DNA of 64,000 nucleotides from Bradyrhizobium lablabi (lineage in GTDB: Bacteria; Pseudomonadota; Alphaproteobacteria; Rhizobiales; Xanthobacteraceae), in NCBI RefSeq assembly GCF_900141755.1, contig NZ_LT670844.1, positions 1,116,001 through 1,180,000 on the forward strand, written 5' to 3'. How positions within the stretch are numbered: the first letter of the stretch is position 1; every line of letters starts with the position of its first letter. This document shows, piece after piece, positions 19,067-27,369 of this stretch. The notes beneath the pieces are model-generated. The model searched no databases. It saw only the letters and a list, made by a program, of their open reading frames with translations, and was not told the origin of the DNA. A program made the translations under genes and the position numbers.

Positions 19067-19288
19067 TCACGGTTTGAAAAACGCGGGATCGTTCAGCGCC
19101 TTGATCATGACGTCGACCATGTCGGCGGCGCCGTGGTCCTCGCGCTCCTCCAGAAGCTCCCACAACTTGCGCAGGTTGGCGCGCATCGGCGCCTTCAGCG
19201 ACGGATCGCGTTCGATCAGGGTCCGCGCGATGCAGAAGGCGATGCCTTCGCAGCCCATCCGTATCTGCTCGATCGAGGGTTTGCTCAT
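19067..19288 (-). CDS. Conserved hypothetical protein, 73 residues
   Basis: The start at 19288 has AAGGAG at good distance and begins MSKPSIEQIRMGCEGIAFCI. The longer frame to 19384 is not supported. The protein is short, soluble and helical, with a hydrophobic stretch (GCEGIAFCIARTL) too short to be a convincing membrane helix. No domain was recognised. The divergence and spacing from the MFS gene downstream (about 90 bp after that gene's stop) suggest an independent unit. Confidence 0.6.
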   Translation of the reverse strand: MSKPSIEQIRMGCEGIAFCIARTLIERDPSLKAPMRANLRKLWELLEEREDHGAADMVDVMIKALNDPAFFKP

Positions 19289-19393
19289 GGCCGGCTCCTT
19301 GCCGATTCGATGGTGATTTGCTGGCGCCGCTGTTAGATCAAATCGCGGCCCAAGCATAGCCAAGGGGCGCGCCGGCGACGCCAAAAGCGCGTC

Positions 19394-20974
19394 CTACTCC
19401 GCCATCTCCACCGGCTTGGCCGGGCCGGCCAGCGGCTTTTCCTCCATCACCACCATGCAAAGCGCTGCGGCGGCGAGCATGGCGGTGGCGGCCGCGAACA
19501 CATAGCGGAATGCCGCGATCATGTCGGCAGGGGCGATCGAGTTCACCGGTCCCCGATGCTCTCCGGAGAGCGAAATGTCCGCGCCCAGCGCCATCAGCAG
19601 GATGGCGCTGAACGCCGCCACCGTGAAGGATGCCATCAGCGCGCGGAAGAAATTCAAAGCGCCGGTGATGGTGCCGACCTGCGAGCGCGCCACCGCGTTC
19701 TGGATCGATACCACGCTGACCGGAAACACGGTGCCGAGCCCGACCGCAAACAGCGAGAGCAGTACCAACAGCGCCCAGAGCGGCGGCATGGTCGCCGCCG
19801 TCAGCGCGCAGCCCATCAGGGTCGCGAACGACGTGCCGATGATCGCAACGCGCTTGTAATGCTTGGCATGCATCAGGGTCCGGCCGGCGATCGCCGCGCC
19901 CCCGGTCGAAATCGCCGCCAGCGGAATCAGCGCCAGCCCCGCTTCGCTGGCCGTGAGATGATAGACCACCTCGTAATAGAGCGGCAGATGCACTGTCAGC
20001 CCGATCATCGCGCCGAGCCCGAAGCCGCCGGCGGCCATCGCATAGGGCACCACCGTTCCGCCGAGCAGCGAGGTCGGCAGAAATGGCTCTTCGGCCCGTC
20101 CGGCTTGCCACACGAAAGCCAGCGCCAGCGCGACCGACGCGCCGAGCATCGCCATGATCGTCGGCGACAGCCAGAGATAGCGGTTGCCGCCCCAGGTCAG
20201 CACCAGCATGAACACCACCGCAGACGCCATCAGCAGCACGCCGCCGAGCCAGTCGATCTTGCGCCGGCGGTGAAAGGTCGGGATCTTTGCCATCTTCGGC
20301 AGCAGCATCGCAAGCGAGACGAGCCCGAGCGGCACGTTGATCCAGAAGATCATCGACCAGTGCAGATGTTCGGCGAACAGGCCGCCGAGCACCGGCCCGC
20401 CGATACCGGCCGCCATCCAGACGCCGCTGAAATAGGCCTGATACTGGCCGCGCTCGCGCGGGCTGACCACGTCGGAAATCACGGTCTGCACCACCGGCAT
20501 GATGCCGCCGCCGCCGAGCCCCTGCAGGCCCCGCGCCAGAATCAGGATCGGCATGTTCGGCGCCAGCGCGCACAGGATCGAGCCCGCGATGAACAGCGCC
20601 AGCGAGGCGATGATCATGACGCGGCGGCCATAGATGTCGCTGAGCGTGCCGAATACGGGCGCCACCGCGGTCGAGGCCAGAAGATAGGCCGTGATCACCC
20701 ATGACAGGCTGGAGACATCCTGGAATTGCCGGCCGATGGTCGGCAGCGCGGTCGCGACGATGGTCTGGTCGAGGGCGGCCAGGAACATTGTCAGCAACAG
20801 GCTCATCAGGATGGTGCGGACCTCGCTCGGCGTCAGCGGCGCCTTCGGGGTGATCGGCGGCGCATCGGAGAGTTCGATCACTTCCGTAGGCAACCGCGAA
20901 ATCTCGCTGGCGAGCGGTTCGGGCAATGTCTGTTGGCCGGCAGGGTGACGGCTCTGCCGTTCATACTTGTTCAT
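19394..20974 (-). CDS. MFS multidrug exporter, DHA2 (EmrB/QacA) family
   Basis: The 526-residue protein has a 50-residue cytoplasmic N-terminus and then about 14 hydrophobic helices, the DHA2 pattern. Helix 1 carries the family motif LDQTIVATALPTI. The loop between helices 2 and 3 has the MFS signature GTLSDIYGRRVMI. Motif C-like glycine-rich RGLQGLGGGGIMPV follows. It would export hydrophobic drugs or metabolites by proton antiport across the inner membrane. No emrA-like membrane-fusion partner or local regulator is adjacent, so the substrate is unknown. Confidence 0.93.
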   Translation of the reverse strand: MNKYERQSRHPAGQQTLPEPLASEISRLPTEVIELSDAPPITPKAPLTPSEVRTILMSLLLTMFLAALDQTIVATALPTIGRQFQDVSSLSWVITAYLLASTAVAPVFGTLSDIYGRRVMIIASLALFIAGSILCALAPNMPILILARGLQGLGGGGIMPVVQTVISDVVSPRERGQYQAYFSGVWMAAGIGGPVLGGLFAEHLHWSMIFWINVPLGLVSLAMLLPKMAKIPTFHRRRKIDWLGGVLLMASAVVFMLVLTWGGNRYLWLSPTIMAMLGASVALALAFVWQAGRAEEPFLPTSLLGGTVVPYAMAAGGFGLGAMIGLTVHLPLYYEVVYHLTASEAGLALIPLAAISTGGAAIAGRTLMHAKHYKRVAIIGTSFATLMGCALTAATMPPLWALLVLLSLFAVGLGTVFPVSVVSIQNAVARSQVGTITGALNFFRALMASFTVAAFSAILLMALGADISLSGEHRGPVNSIAPADMIAAFRYVFAAATAMLAAAALCMVVMEEKPLAGPAKPVEMAE

Positions 20975-21120
20975 GTCGTGCGTATTTTTACCGCGCGGCG
21001 CAATGCCGTGATGGAATCGTTCTATCGATCAGTATCTAGAGGGGAAATCCGTTCTGCGGCAGCGGGTTGCGCGCATGGGTGCGTCCCGCCAACGGACATT
21101 CGCAATCGCGTGATCGAAAT

Positions 21121-21636
21121 TCAGGATTGCGGCCGCTTTTTCAGCCGCGCCCGCTTCGGCAACAGCGCCGGCCATTGCACGATGTGATCTTCGAGGTCGG
21201 CATCGGCGATCTCGTTCTCGGTGCCCTGCACCCGCCCGCGGACGGAGACGCCGGCTTCATGCACGGTATTGGGATCGCCCGAAATCAGCGGATGCCACCA
21301 ATAGAGGTCGCGGCCCTCGGCCACCAGCCGGTAGCCGCAACTCGGCGGCAGCCAGTTCAGGGTGCGGACGTTTTCCGGCGTCAACCTGACGCAGTCCGGA
21401 ACCTTGTCGGAGCGGTTCGCATAGTCCTTGCAGGCGCACAGCCCTGAATCCAGCAATTTGCAGGAGACATGGGTGAAATAGATCTTGCCGGTATCCTCGT
21501 CTTCGAGCTTTTCCAGGCAGCAGCGCGCGCAGCCGTCGCACAGGCTTTCCCATTCGACGTTGGACATCTCTTCCAACGTCTTGGTTTTCCAGAAGAATCC
21601 CTCCTGGGCGGAGGGCGGTTTGGGCGGTGCGGTCAT
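21121..21636 (-). CDS. YcgN/YkgJ-type cysteine-cluster protein (UPF0260)
   Basis: This 171-residue soluble protein has a cysteine-rich signature: [13 protein letters not shown] near residue 33, then [15 protein letters not shown] and CVRLTPENV. It fits UPF0260 (E. coli YcgN), whose members are thought to bind a metal or Fe-S centre through these cysteines. The biochemical role is not established in the family. It is transcribed away from the PBP gene, with a 292-bp divergent intergenic region. Confidence 0.88.
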   Translation of the reverse strand: MTAPPKPPSAQEGFFWKTKTLEEMSNVEWESLCDGCARCCLEKLEDEDTGKIYFTHVSCKLLDSGLCACKDYANRSDKVPDCVRLTPENVRTLNWLPPSCGYRLVAEGRDLYWWHPLISGDPNTVHEAGVSVRGRVQGTENEIADADLEDHIVQWPALLPKRARLKKRPQS

Positions 21637-21928
21637 GGGTTCCGGCGATTCGGACGGCGATCAGTGAATTCGATCTAGGGGTTAGCACGGTAACGCCGCA
21701 AGTGGGGTGGTTCGCGGTTGCAAAAAAGCCCGTGGGCAGCATTAGCCCTGTCGATCAAAATCGCAGCGCGACCATTGGTTTATCGCGCCCGCTCGGATAG
21801 AACAAAAGCGAGTCCCCTAAGGCCGCAACAAGCGCCTTGGGTTTGCCGCAACATTCCCGCAAGACGTCTCGACCGCGCCCTCGAAGGGTGCTCGAACGCT
21901 TTCGAACCGACCAAGGGTCAAGGTCCCG

Positions 21929-24196
21929 GTGCGCAAGATCATCCCAGACCAATGGAAAAGACGGCTCAATAATTTCCGTCTCGATCTGGACGCGCGCTTC
22001 GACTCGGCGCTGTTCTCCTCGCTGCGGGGCACCCGTGAGCTCTATGAGCGTTACTCGACCTTCATGGACCGCTTCTATGTCGGGCGCTGGAAACGCTGGG
22101 TCTTCATCGAGCCGTTGTCGGAAGCCGCTACCATCGGGCTCGGCGGGCTGATCCTGATGCTGGCGCTCGCCGTGCCGGCCTTTCGCGAAACCGCCGACGA
22201 GGACTGGCTGAAAAAATCCGACCTCGCGGTGAGCTTCCTCGATCGCTACGGCAACCCGATCGGCAGCCGCGGCATCAAGCACAATGATTCGATTCCGCTG
22301 GAGGATTTTCCGGACAATCTGATCAAGGCGACGCTTGCGACCGAAGACCGGCGCTTCTACGAGCATTTCGGCATCGACATCGCCGGCACCGCACGCGCGC
22401 TGGTGACCAACGCGCAGGCCGGCGGCGTCCGGCAAGGCGGCTCCTCGATCACCCAGCAGCTCGCCAAGAACCTGTTCCTCAACAACGAGCGCACCATCGA
22501 GCGCAAGGTCAAGGAAGCCTTCCTCGCGATCTGGCTGGAGACGCGGCTTTCCAAGAACGAGATTCTCAAACTCTATCTCGACCGCGCCTATATGGGCGGC
22601 GGCACCTTCGGCGTCGACGGCGCGGCGCATTTCTATTTCAACAAGTCGGTGCGCGACGTCAATCTGGCGGAAGCCGCGATGCTGGCGGGCCTGTTCAAGG
22701 CACCGACCAAATTCGCGCCCCATATCAACCTGCCCGCCGCGCGCGCCCGCGCCAACGTGGTGCTCGACAATCTGGTCGACGCCGGCTTCATGACCGAGGG
22801 CCAGGTGTTCGGCGCGCGGCGCAATCCGGCGACCGCGGTCGATCGCCGCGACGAGAATTCGCCGAACTATTATCTCGACTGGGCGTTCGACGAGATGCGC
22901 AAGCTGGTCGACACATTTCCAAGGTCCTACAATGAGCGCGTGTTCGTGGTCCGCACCGCGATCGACATGAACGTGCAGCGCGCCGCCGAAGAAGCCATCG
23001 AAAACCAGCTGCGCCAATTCGGCCGCGATTATCATGCGACGCAAGCCGCAACCGTGGTGGCCGATCTCGACGGCGGGGTCCGCGCCATGGTCGGCGGGCG
23101 CGACTATGGCGCCAGCCAGTTCAACCGCGCCGTGGACGCCTACCGGCAGCCCGGTTCCTCGTTCAAGCCCTATGTCTACTCGACCGCGCTGATGAACGGC
23201 TTCAAGCCGACCTCGATCGTGGTCGACGGTCCGGTGTGCATCGGCAATTGGTGTCCGCAGAATTACGGCCACTCCTATTCGGGCGCGGTGACGCTGACGC
23301 AGGCGATCACCCGGTCGATCAACGTCGTTCCCGTCAAACTGTCGATTGCAATCGGCGGCAAGGGCGGGCCGAAGGCCGGCCGCGCCAAGATCGTGGAAGT
23401 GGCGCGCCGCTTCGGCATCAAGGCGCCGCTGCCGGATACGCCCTCGCTGCCGATCGGCGCCGACGAAGTCACCGTGATCGAACACGCGGTCGCCTATGCG
23501 ACGTTCCCCAACAAGGGCAGATCGGTCACCCCGCATGCCGTGCTGGAAGTCCGCACCGGCGCCGGGGATCTGGTCTGGCGTTTTGATCGCGACGGCAAGA
23601 AGCCGCTGCAGGCCATTCCAGCGTCGGTCGCCTCCGACATGGTGGGCATGATGAGCCACGTCGTCAGCGAAGGTACCGCGCGGCGCGCGGCGATGGACGG
23701 CATCCCGACCGCCGGCAAGACCGGCACCACCAACGCCTATCGCGACGCCTGGTTCGTCGGATATACCGGCAACTTCACCTGCGCGGTGTGGTACGGCAAC
23801 GACGATTACTCGCCGACCAACCGCATGACCGGCGGCTCGCTGCCGGCGCAGACCTGGCACGACATCATGGTCGCGGCGCATCAGGGCGTCGAGATCAAGG
23901 ATATCCCCGGTTATCCCGCCGCGGGCCCCCAGCCGCCGAAGCCGGTCGCCTCCGCAGCGGCGGCCCCCGGTGTACCAAAGCCGCCTGAAATCAAGCCGGG
24001 ACCGCCGCCGGTCCTGACCAAGCGCGGCGCCGATATCCTGGTGCAGGTCGAAAAGATGCTCGACGATGCCGCCAAGACCGCGGGCGATCCGGCAAAACCT
24101 GCAAAGCCGGTGTCGTCGAGCACCATTGCATTCCCGGACAGTTTTGCCGCTGCAGCGCCGGTTGATCCGGCTGCGCCGGTCGCGCGCAAGAACTAA
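21929..24196 (+). CDS. Class A penicillin-binding protein (PBP1A-like)
   Basis: This bifunctional peptidoglycan synthase has 755 residues from a GTG start. A cytoplasmic N-terminus of about 65 residues precedes one membrane anchor (66-84). The glycosyltransferase-51 domain follows, with ATEDRRFYEH (E139) and GGSSITQQLAKNLFL. The transpeptidase domain has SSFK (S410/K413), SIN (S463/N465) and KTG (K597). A Pro/Ala-rich C-terminal tail of about 90 residues follows. It polymerises glycan strands and cross-links peptides in the periplasm. Two envelope genes of DUF1214/DUF1254 type follow closely and may be cotranscribed. Confidence 0.96.
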   Translation: MRKIIPDQWKRRLNNFRLDLDARFDSALFSSLRGTRELYERYSTFMDRFYVGRWKRWVFIEPLSEAATIGLGGLILMLALAVPAFRETADEDWLKKSDLAVSFLDRYGNPIGSRGIKHNDSIPLEDFPDNLIKATLATEDRRFYEHFGIDIAGTARALVTNAQAGGVRQGGSSITQQLAKNLFLNNERTIERKVKEAFLAIWLETRLSKNEILKLYLDRAYMGGGTFGVDGAAHFYFNKSVRDVNLAEAAMLAGLFKAPTKFAPHINLPAARARANVVLDNLVDAGFMTEGQVFGARRNPATAVDRRDENSPNYYLDWAFDEMRKLVDTFPRSYNERVFVVRTAIDMNVQRAAEEAIENQLRQFGRDYHATQAATVVADLDGGVRAMVGGRDYGASQFNRAVDAYRQPGSSFKPYVYSTALMNGFKPTSIVVDGPVCIGNWCPQNYGHSYSGAVTLTQAITRSINVVPVKLSIAIGGKGGPKAGRAKIVEVARRFGIKAPLPDTPSLPIGADEVTVIEHAVAYATFPNKGRSVTPHAVLEVRTGAGDLVWRFDRDGKKPLQAIPASVASDMVGMMSHVVSEGTARRAAMDGIPTAGKTGTTNAYRDAWFVGYTGNFTCAVWYGNDDYSPTNRMTGGSLPAQTWHDIMVAAHQGVEIKDIPGYPAAGPQPPKPVASAAAAPGVPKPPEIKPGPPPVLTKRGADILVQVEKMLDDAAKTAGDPAKPAKPVSSSTIAFPDSFAAAAPVDPAAPVARKN

Positions 24197-24198
24197 TC

Positions 24199-24777
24199 GT
24201 GCGGCTGATCTTCGTCACCTTGCTGGCGCTGATGCTGGCCACCGTGGTCGGGTTAGGCGCGACCTGGATGACCGCGACCCGCGGCACCGATCTCGGCACG
24301 CTCACGATCGGCGCCTGGACCGCCCGGCCCAAGACCGGCACCGCCGACGTCGATCCCTATTCGCGCGCCTCGATCGCGCGCAGCGGCGAGCTTCCGGTCG
24401 GCACCGGCGACGGCGTCGCCTTCTCGGCGACATCGGACGACCGCAAGAAGCCGCTCGACGGCCGCTGCGACGTCGTCGTCTCCGGCGTTACGCCGGCGGC
24501 GCGGTTCTGGACCTTGACGCTGTACGACCAGAAGGGACGGCTGATTGCCAATTCGCTGCAACGCTATGGTTTTACCAGCCAGGAGATCATCCGCGGCTCC
24601 GACGGTGCGTTTGAGATACGCGTTGCGTCGCGCTCGCGCGCCGGAAACTGGCTCCCGACCGGCGGCATCGAGCGCTACGCGCTGATGCTGCGGCTTTACG
24701 ATACACCGGTTGGCGTTGCGACGCGCGCGCCGCGCGATGCGCCGATGCCTTCCATTGCGACGGTGGGGTGCCCGTGA
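24199..24777 (+). CDS. DUF1214 domain protein, membrane-anchored
   Basis: It begins with GTG two bases after the pbp stop. An N-terminal hydrophobic segment (LIFVTLLALMLATVVGLGATW) forms a signal anchor. A domain of about 150 residues resembles DUF1214 (PAARFWTLTLYDQKGRLIANSLQRYGF, then GNWLPTG). DUF1214 often occurs fused C-terminal to DUF1254 in one protein. Here the two domains are separate genes, DUF1214 first. The function is unknown. The overlap with the next gene suggests that the two products work together at the membrane. Confidence 0.82.
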   Translation: MRLIFVTLLALMLATVVGLGATWMTATRGTDLGTLTIGAWTARPKTGTADVDPYSRASIARSGELPVGTGDGVAFSATSDDRKKPLDGRCDVVVSGVTPAARFWTLTLYDQKGRLIANSLQRYGFTSQEIIRGSDGAFEIRVASRSRAGNWLPTGGIERYALMLRLYDTPVGVATRAPRDAPMPSIATVGCP

Positions 24778-25379
24778 TCCGCTTGTTGTTCACGATTATC
24801 GCGGGCGTGCTGCTGGGCGGCATCGTGCACCTCGTCAGCGTGCTGGCGCTGCCGCGGATCGCGACTCAGGACGCCTATTCGCGGCTGACGCCGATGACCA
24901 AACTCAACGCGGTGACGCCGCTGCCGCTCGCCGATCCCAACAATGCGCCGATGCCGTTCATGGATCCGGCCTTCGCGGTCGCGATCTGCCGCTACGACCT
25001 CTCCGGCGGCTCGATCAAGCTCACGGTCCCCGTCAGCCAGGCCTATACGTCGGTGTCGTTCTATACCCGCAACGAGGTCGCCTATTACGCCATCAACGAC
25101 CGCTCCGCGGGGCGCAAGGTGATCGAGCTCGATCTGATGACCGACGCCCAGCACGCCGATTTGCCGGAGGACGAGGACGTCACCGCCGCCGACCGGCTGA
25201 TCATCGATTCCCCGACCCCGACCGGACTGATCGTGATGAAGGCGCTCGCGCCCGAGCCCGGCCTGATGCCGCAAGCGCAAGCCTCGCTTGCCGCCGCAAG
25301 CTGCAAGGTGCAGAGCGAGCCGCCGCCGGCGAAACAGGCCGAAGCGCCGCCGGCGCCACCGCCGCCTGCCAAGCGGTAA
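24774..25379 (+). CDS. DUF1254 domain protein, membrane-anchored
   Basis: I chose GTG at 24774, whose GTGA overlaps the stop of the DUF1214 gene; GTG at 24768 is equally open. An N-terminal hydrophobic anchor (LLFTIIAGVLLGGIVHLVSVL) leads into a DUF1254-like region (QDAYSRLTPMTKLNAVTPLP, DPAFAVAICRYDLSGG). The C-terminus is a Pro/Ala/Lys-rich tail. The roughly 201 residues represent only the DUF1254 half of the usual fused protein. Role unknown; the pbp context suggests an envelope function, which is inference. Confidence 0.82.
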   Translation: MIRLLFTIIAGVLLGGIVHLVSVLALPRIATQDAYSRLTPMTKLNAVTPLPLADPNNAPMPFMDPAFAVAICRYDLSGGSIKLTVPVSQAYTSVSFYTRNEVAYYAINDRSAGRKVIELDLMTDAQHADLPEDEDVTAADRLIIDSPTPTGLIVMKALAPEPGLMPQAQASLAAASCKVQSEPPPAKQAEAPPAPPPPAKR

Positions 25380-25398
25380 CGGCCTCGCGCGGCTCTTC

Positions 25399-25545
25399 TC
25401 CCTCGCCCCGCTCTTCGCGGGGAGAGGGTTGGGGTGAGGGGCTGGCTCCGCGAATGCCGAAGCACATCGTATGCGGAGACTCCCCCTCACCCGGATTCGC
25501 GCGATTGCGCGAATCCGACCTCTCCCCGCAAGCGGGGCGAGGCGA
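25399..25545. repeat. Long imperfect inverted repeat, CTCTCCCCGC...GCGGGG family
   Basis: Outer arms CTCCCTCGCCCCGC and GCGGGGCGAGG bracket inner arms TTGGGGTGAGGGG and CCCCCTCACCC. Each outer arm is itself a small hairpin around GCGGGGAGAGG. This is a familiar dispersed repeat of Bradyrhizobium and related genomes. It sits between convergent genes and may terminate transcription from both sides. Confidence 0.8.
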
Positions 25546-25561
25546 TCATCGCGCGGCGCGT

Positions 25562-26389
25562 TCAATGTCCGCCGCAGCGGCAATTCTCGTAATCGACGGG
25601 ATCGTGGCTGTTGAAGATCGTCACTTCGTTGCCGTGATTTGCCTTCAGCGTCCGCAAGCGCTCCTGATTGGCCATTCGCGCCGCGCGATCCATGTCGACC
25701 CTGCGTTGGAAGTAACCCAGCACCAGCGGCATCCGGACCTTCGCCTGTAACTGGCCGTGGAAGAAATAGCTGTCGCCGGCATGAAGCAGCCATTTGTCCT
25801 TGCCGCGCACGGCAATGCCGCAATGGCCGAGCGTGTGGCCGGGCAGCGGAATCATCAGGATATCCGGTTCGCGATCGCCGAGCGCGCGCACGCCCTTAAA
25901 ACCGAACCAGTCGTCGCCGCCCTCGTCGTAGAATTTCCAATCCGGCCCGTGCTTCCACTGCTCGGCGATGTAGCGGCCCTTTGGCGCGGCGATCTGGTGC
26001 GACACCGCCATCGCATGCTCGTCGCGGTGAACATGCACTTTTGCTTTGGGGAAGTCCGGCACTCCGCCGGCATGATCGCGGTCGAGATGCGTCAGCAACA
26101 GATGCCGCACATCATCAGGTGAATAACCCAACGACTTGATTTGCAAAACCGCCGTCTCGGCCGGATCCAGCCGGGGTGCCGTCTGCCGCACCCATCTGTG
26201 GCCAAGCCGTTGCGGTTGCGCGATGTCGTCGAGCCCGATGCCGGTATCGACCAGCGCAAGTCCGTCATCGGTCTCGATCAAGAGACAGTGACACACCATC
26301 CGCGCGCGCTGGAAGAAGCCGCCGGTGCCGTTCACGAAACGCCGTCCGATCGGGCACATGGTGCCGGTGTTGAGGTGGTGGATGCGCAT
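25562..26389 (-). CDS. MBL-fold metallo-hydrolase, lactonase-like
   Basis: The 275-residue soluble protein has the metallo-beta-lactamase fold. The first strand motif is VDTGIGLDD. The metal motif is LLLTHLDRDHAGG, in which the canonical HxHxDH is HLDRDH (the second His is Asp). Later ligands lie in LPGHTLGHCGI and HAGDSYFF. The overall layout resembles N-acyl-homoserine lactonase-type and related lactone hydrolases, but the substrate is unproven. It is divergent from a LysR gene with a palindrome between them, so LysR control is likely. Confidence 0.88.
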   Translation of the reverse strand: MRIHHLNTGTMCPIGRRFVNGTGGFFQRARMVCHCLLIETDDGLALVDTGIGLDDIAQPQRLGHRWVRQTAPRLDPAETAVLQIKSLGYSPDDVRHLLLTHLDRDHAGGVPDFPKAKVHVHRDEHAMAVSHQIAAPKGRYIAEQWKHGPDWKFYDEGGDDWFGFKGVRALGDREPDILMIPLPGHTLGHCGIAVRGKDKWLLHAGDSYFFHGQLQAKVRMPLVLGYFQRRVDMDRAARMANQERLRTLKANHGNEVTIFNSHDPVDYENCRCGGH

Positions 26390-26451
26390 GACGGCTCCTT
26401 GTTCTTGATCTCGGTGTTTTGCTTGCCATGCGCTGCGTCATAGGTAAAATA

Positions 26452-26471
26452 TTGATATCTGATATTATCAA
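26452..26471. promoter_or_regulatory. LysR-type operator in the divergent promoter
   Basis: TTGATATCTGATATTATCAA has perfect 6-bp arms (TTGATA...TATCAA) and fits the T-N11-A rule for LysR binding. It lies 12 bp upstream of the lysR start codon and about 63 bp from the hydrolase start. It is inside the only A/T-rich patch of this gap. Autorepression plus activation of the hydrolase is the usual arrangement. Confidence 0.65.
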
Positions 26472-26483
26472 TAGGAATAGACT

Positions 26484-27338
26484 ATGGATATCCGGGAGCT
26501 TCGATATTTCGCGGCCGTGTTCAGCGAGCGTAATTTGACCGCGGCGGCCAGGCGCTGCTTCATCTCGCAGCCATCGATCTCCGCAGCCATCACCAACCTC
26601 GAAGCCGAACTCGGCACGACCTTGTTCATCCGGCACAAGAAGGGCGTCGCACCGACGGAAGCGGCCGAAAAACTGCATTCGCTCGCCCGTCGCATCATCG
26701 ACGACACAGACGCGGCGCGAAACCTGTTCAAGAAACCTTCCGCACGGCAAACGTTGACACTCGGGCTGATGCGCACGCTCGATTTGCCGAGAACCATCGC
26801 CTTGCTAAAGCCGCTGACCGAAGCATCCGACGTGGCGCTGCGCCTGGTCGGCGCGAACGAGGCTGCGGACGCGCGGATCATTTCCAAGAGCATGAGCCGT
26901 GCCGACGAGCATTTTGTGCCGCTCTGGAGCGAGCGCTATGTCGCGGCACTGCCGCCATCGCATCCTCTCACCTTGAAGGACCGGCTGCGTGTGTCGGATT
27001 TTGCTGATGTCGCGATGATCGATCGCTGCCATTGCGAGCAGAGCGAATTCTTCACCGCTGCCGCATCACGCCACACCGCGGCGATCGCGGAGTCGGAAGA
27101 TTGGGCCATGGCGCTGGTCGCCGCCGGCGTCGGCATTGCCATCGTCCCGGAAGGCGTCGCGCGGGCCTGTCCCGACGTCGCCGTGCGCGAGATAGAGGTC
27201 AAGGTCAAACGCCAGGTCGGACTGGCCTATAGCTCGAAGCGGTCTCCCTCGGAGGCGTTGCAGAATTTTATCGCGAGAATTCGAAAGCAGCGGCCAAAGG
27301 CAGGCCGCCTCAAAACTGCGATTAGGCCTCAGCGATAA
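26484..27338 (+). CDS. LysR-family transcriptional regulator
   Basis: Residues 1-60 form the winged helix-turn-helix (MDIRELRYFAAVFSERNLTAAARRCFISQPSISAAITNLEAELG). An effector-binding domain follows, with the typical hinge ESEDWAMALVAAGVGIAIVPEG near residues 207-228. At 284 residues it is slightly short for the family, and the first effector subdomain looks abbreviated (about 90-130). It is divergent from the MBL-fold hydrolase and probably controls it and itself from the palindrome at 26452. The effector is unknown. Confidence 0.92.
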   Translation: MDIRELRYFAAVFSERNLTAAARRCFISQPSISAAITNLEAELGTTLFIRHKKGVAPTEAAEKLHSLARRIIDDTDAARNLFKKPSARQTLTLGLMRTLDLPRTIALLKPLTEASDVALRLVGANEAADARIISKSMSRADEHFVPLWSERYVAALPPSHPLTLKDRLRVSDFADVAMIDRCHCEQSEFFTAAASRHTAAIAESEDWAMALVAAGVGIAIVPEGVARACPDVAVREIEVKVKRQVGLAYSSKRSPSEALQNFIARIRKQRPKAGRLKTAIRPQR

Positions 27339-27369
27339 CTCTCTGCTTCGTCATGGCCGGGCTCGTCCC

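Noticed and set aside
21755..23881. A 708-codon open frame antisense to the PBP gene
   Set aside because: The sense strand carries complete GT51 and transpeptidase motifs. The antisense frame has shadow composition and no domain.
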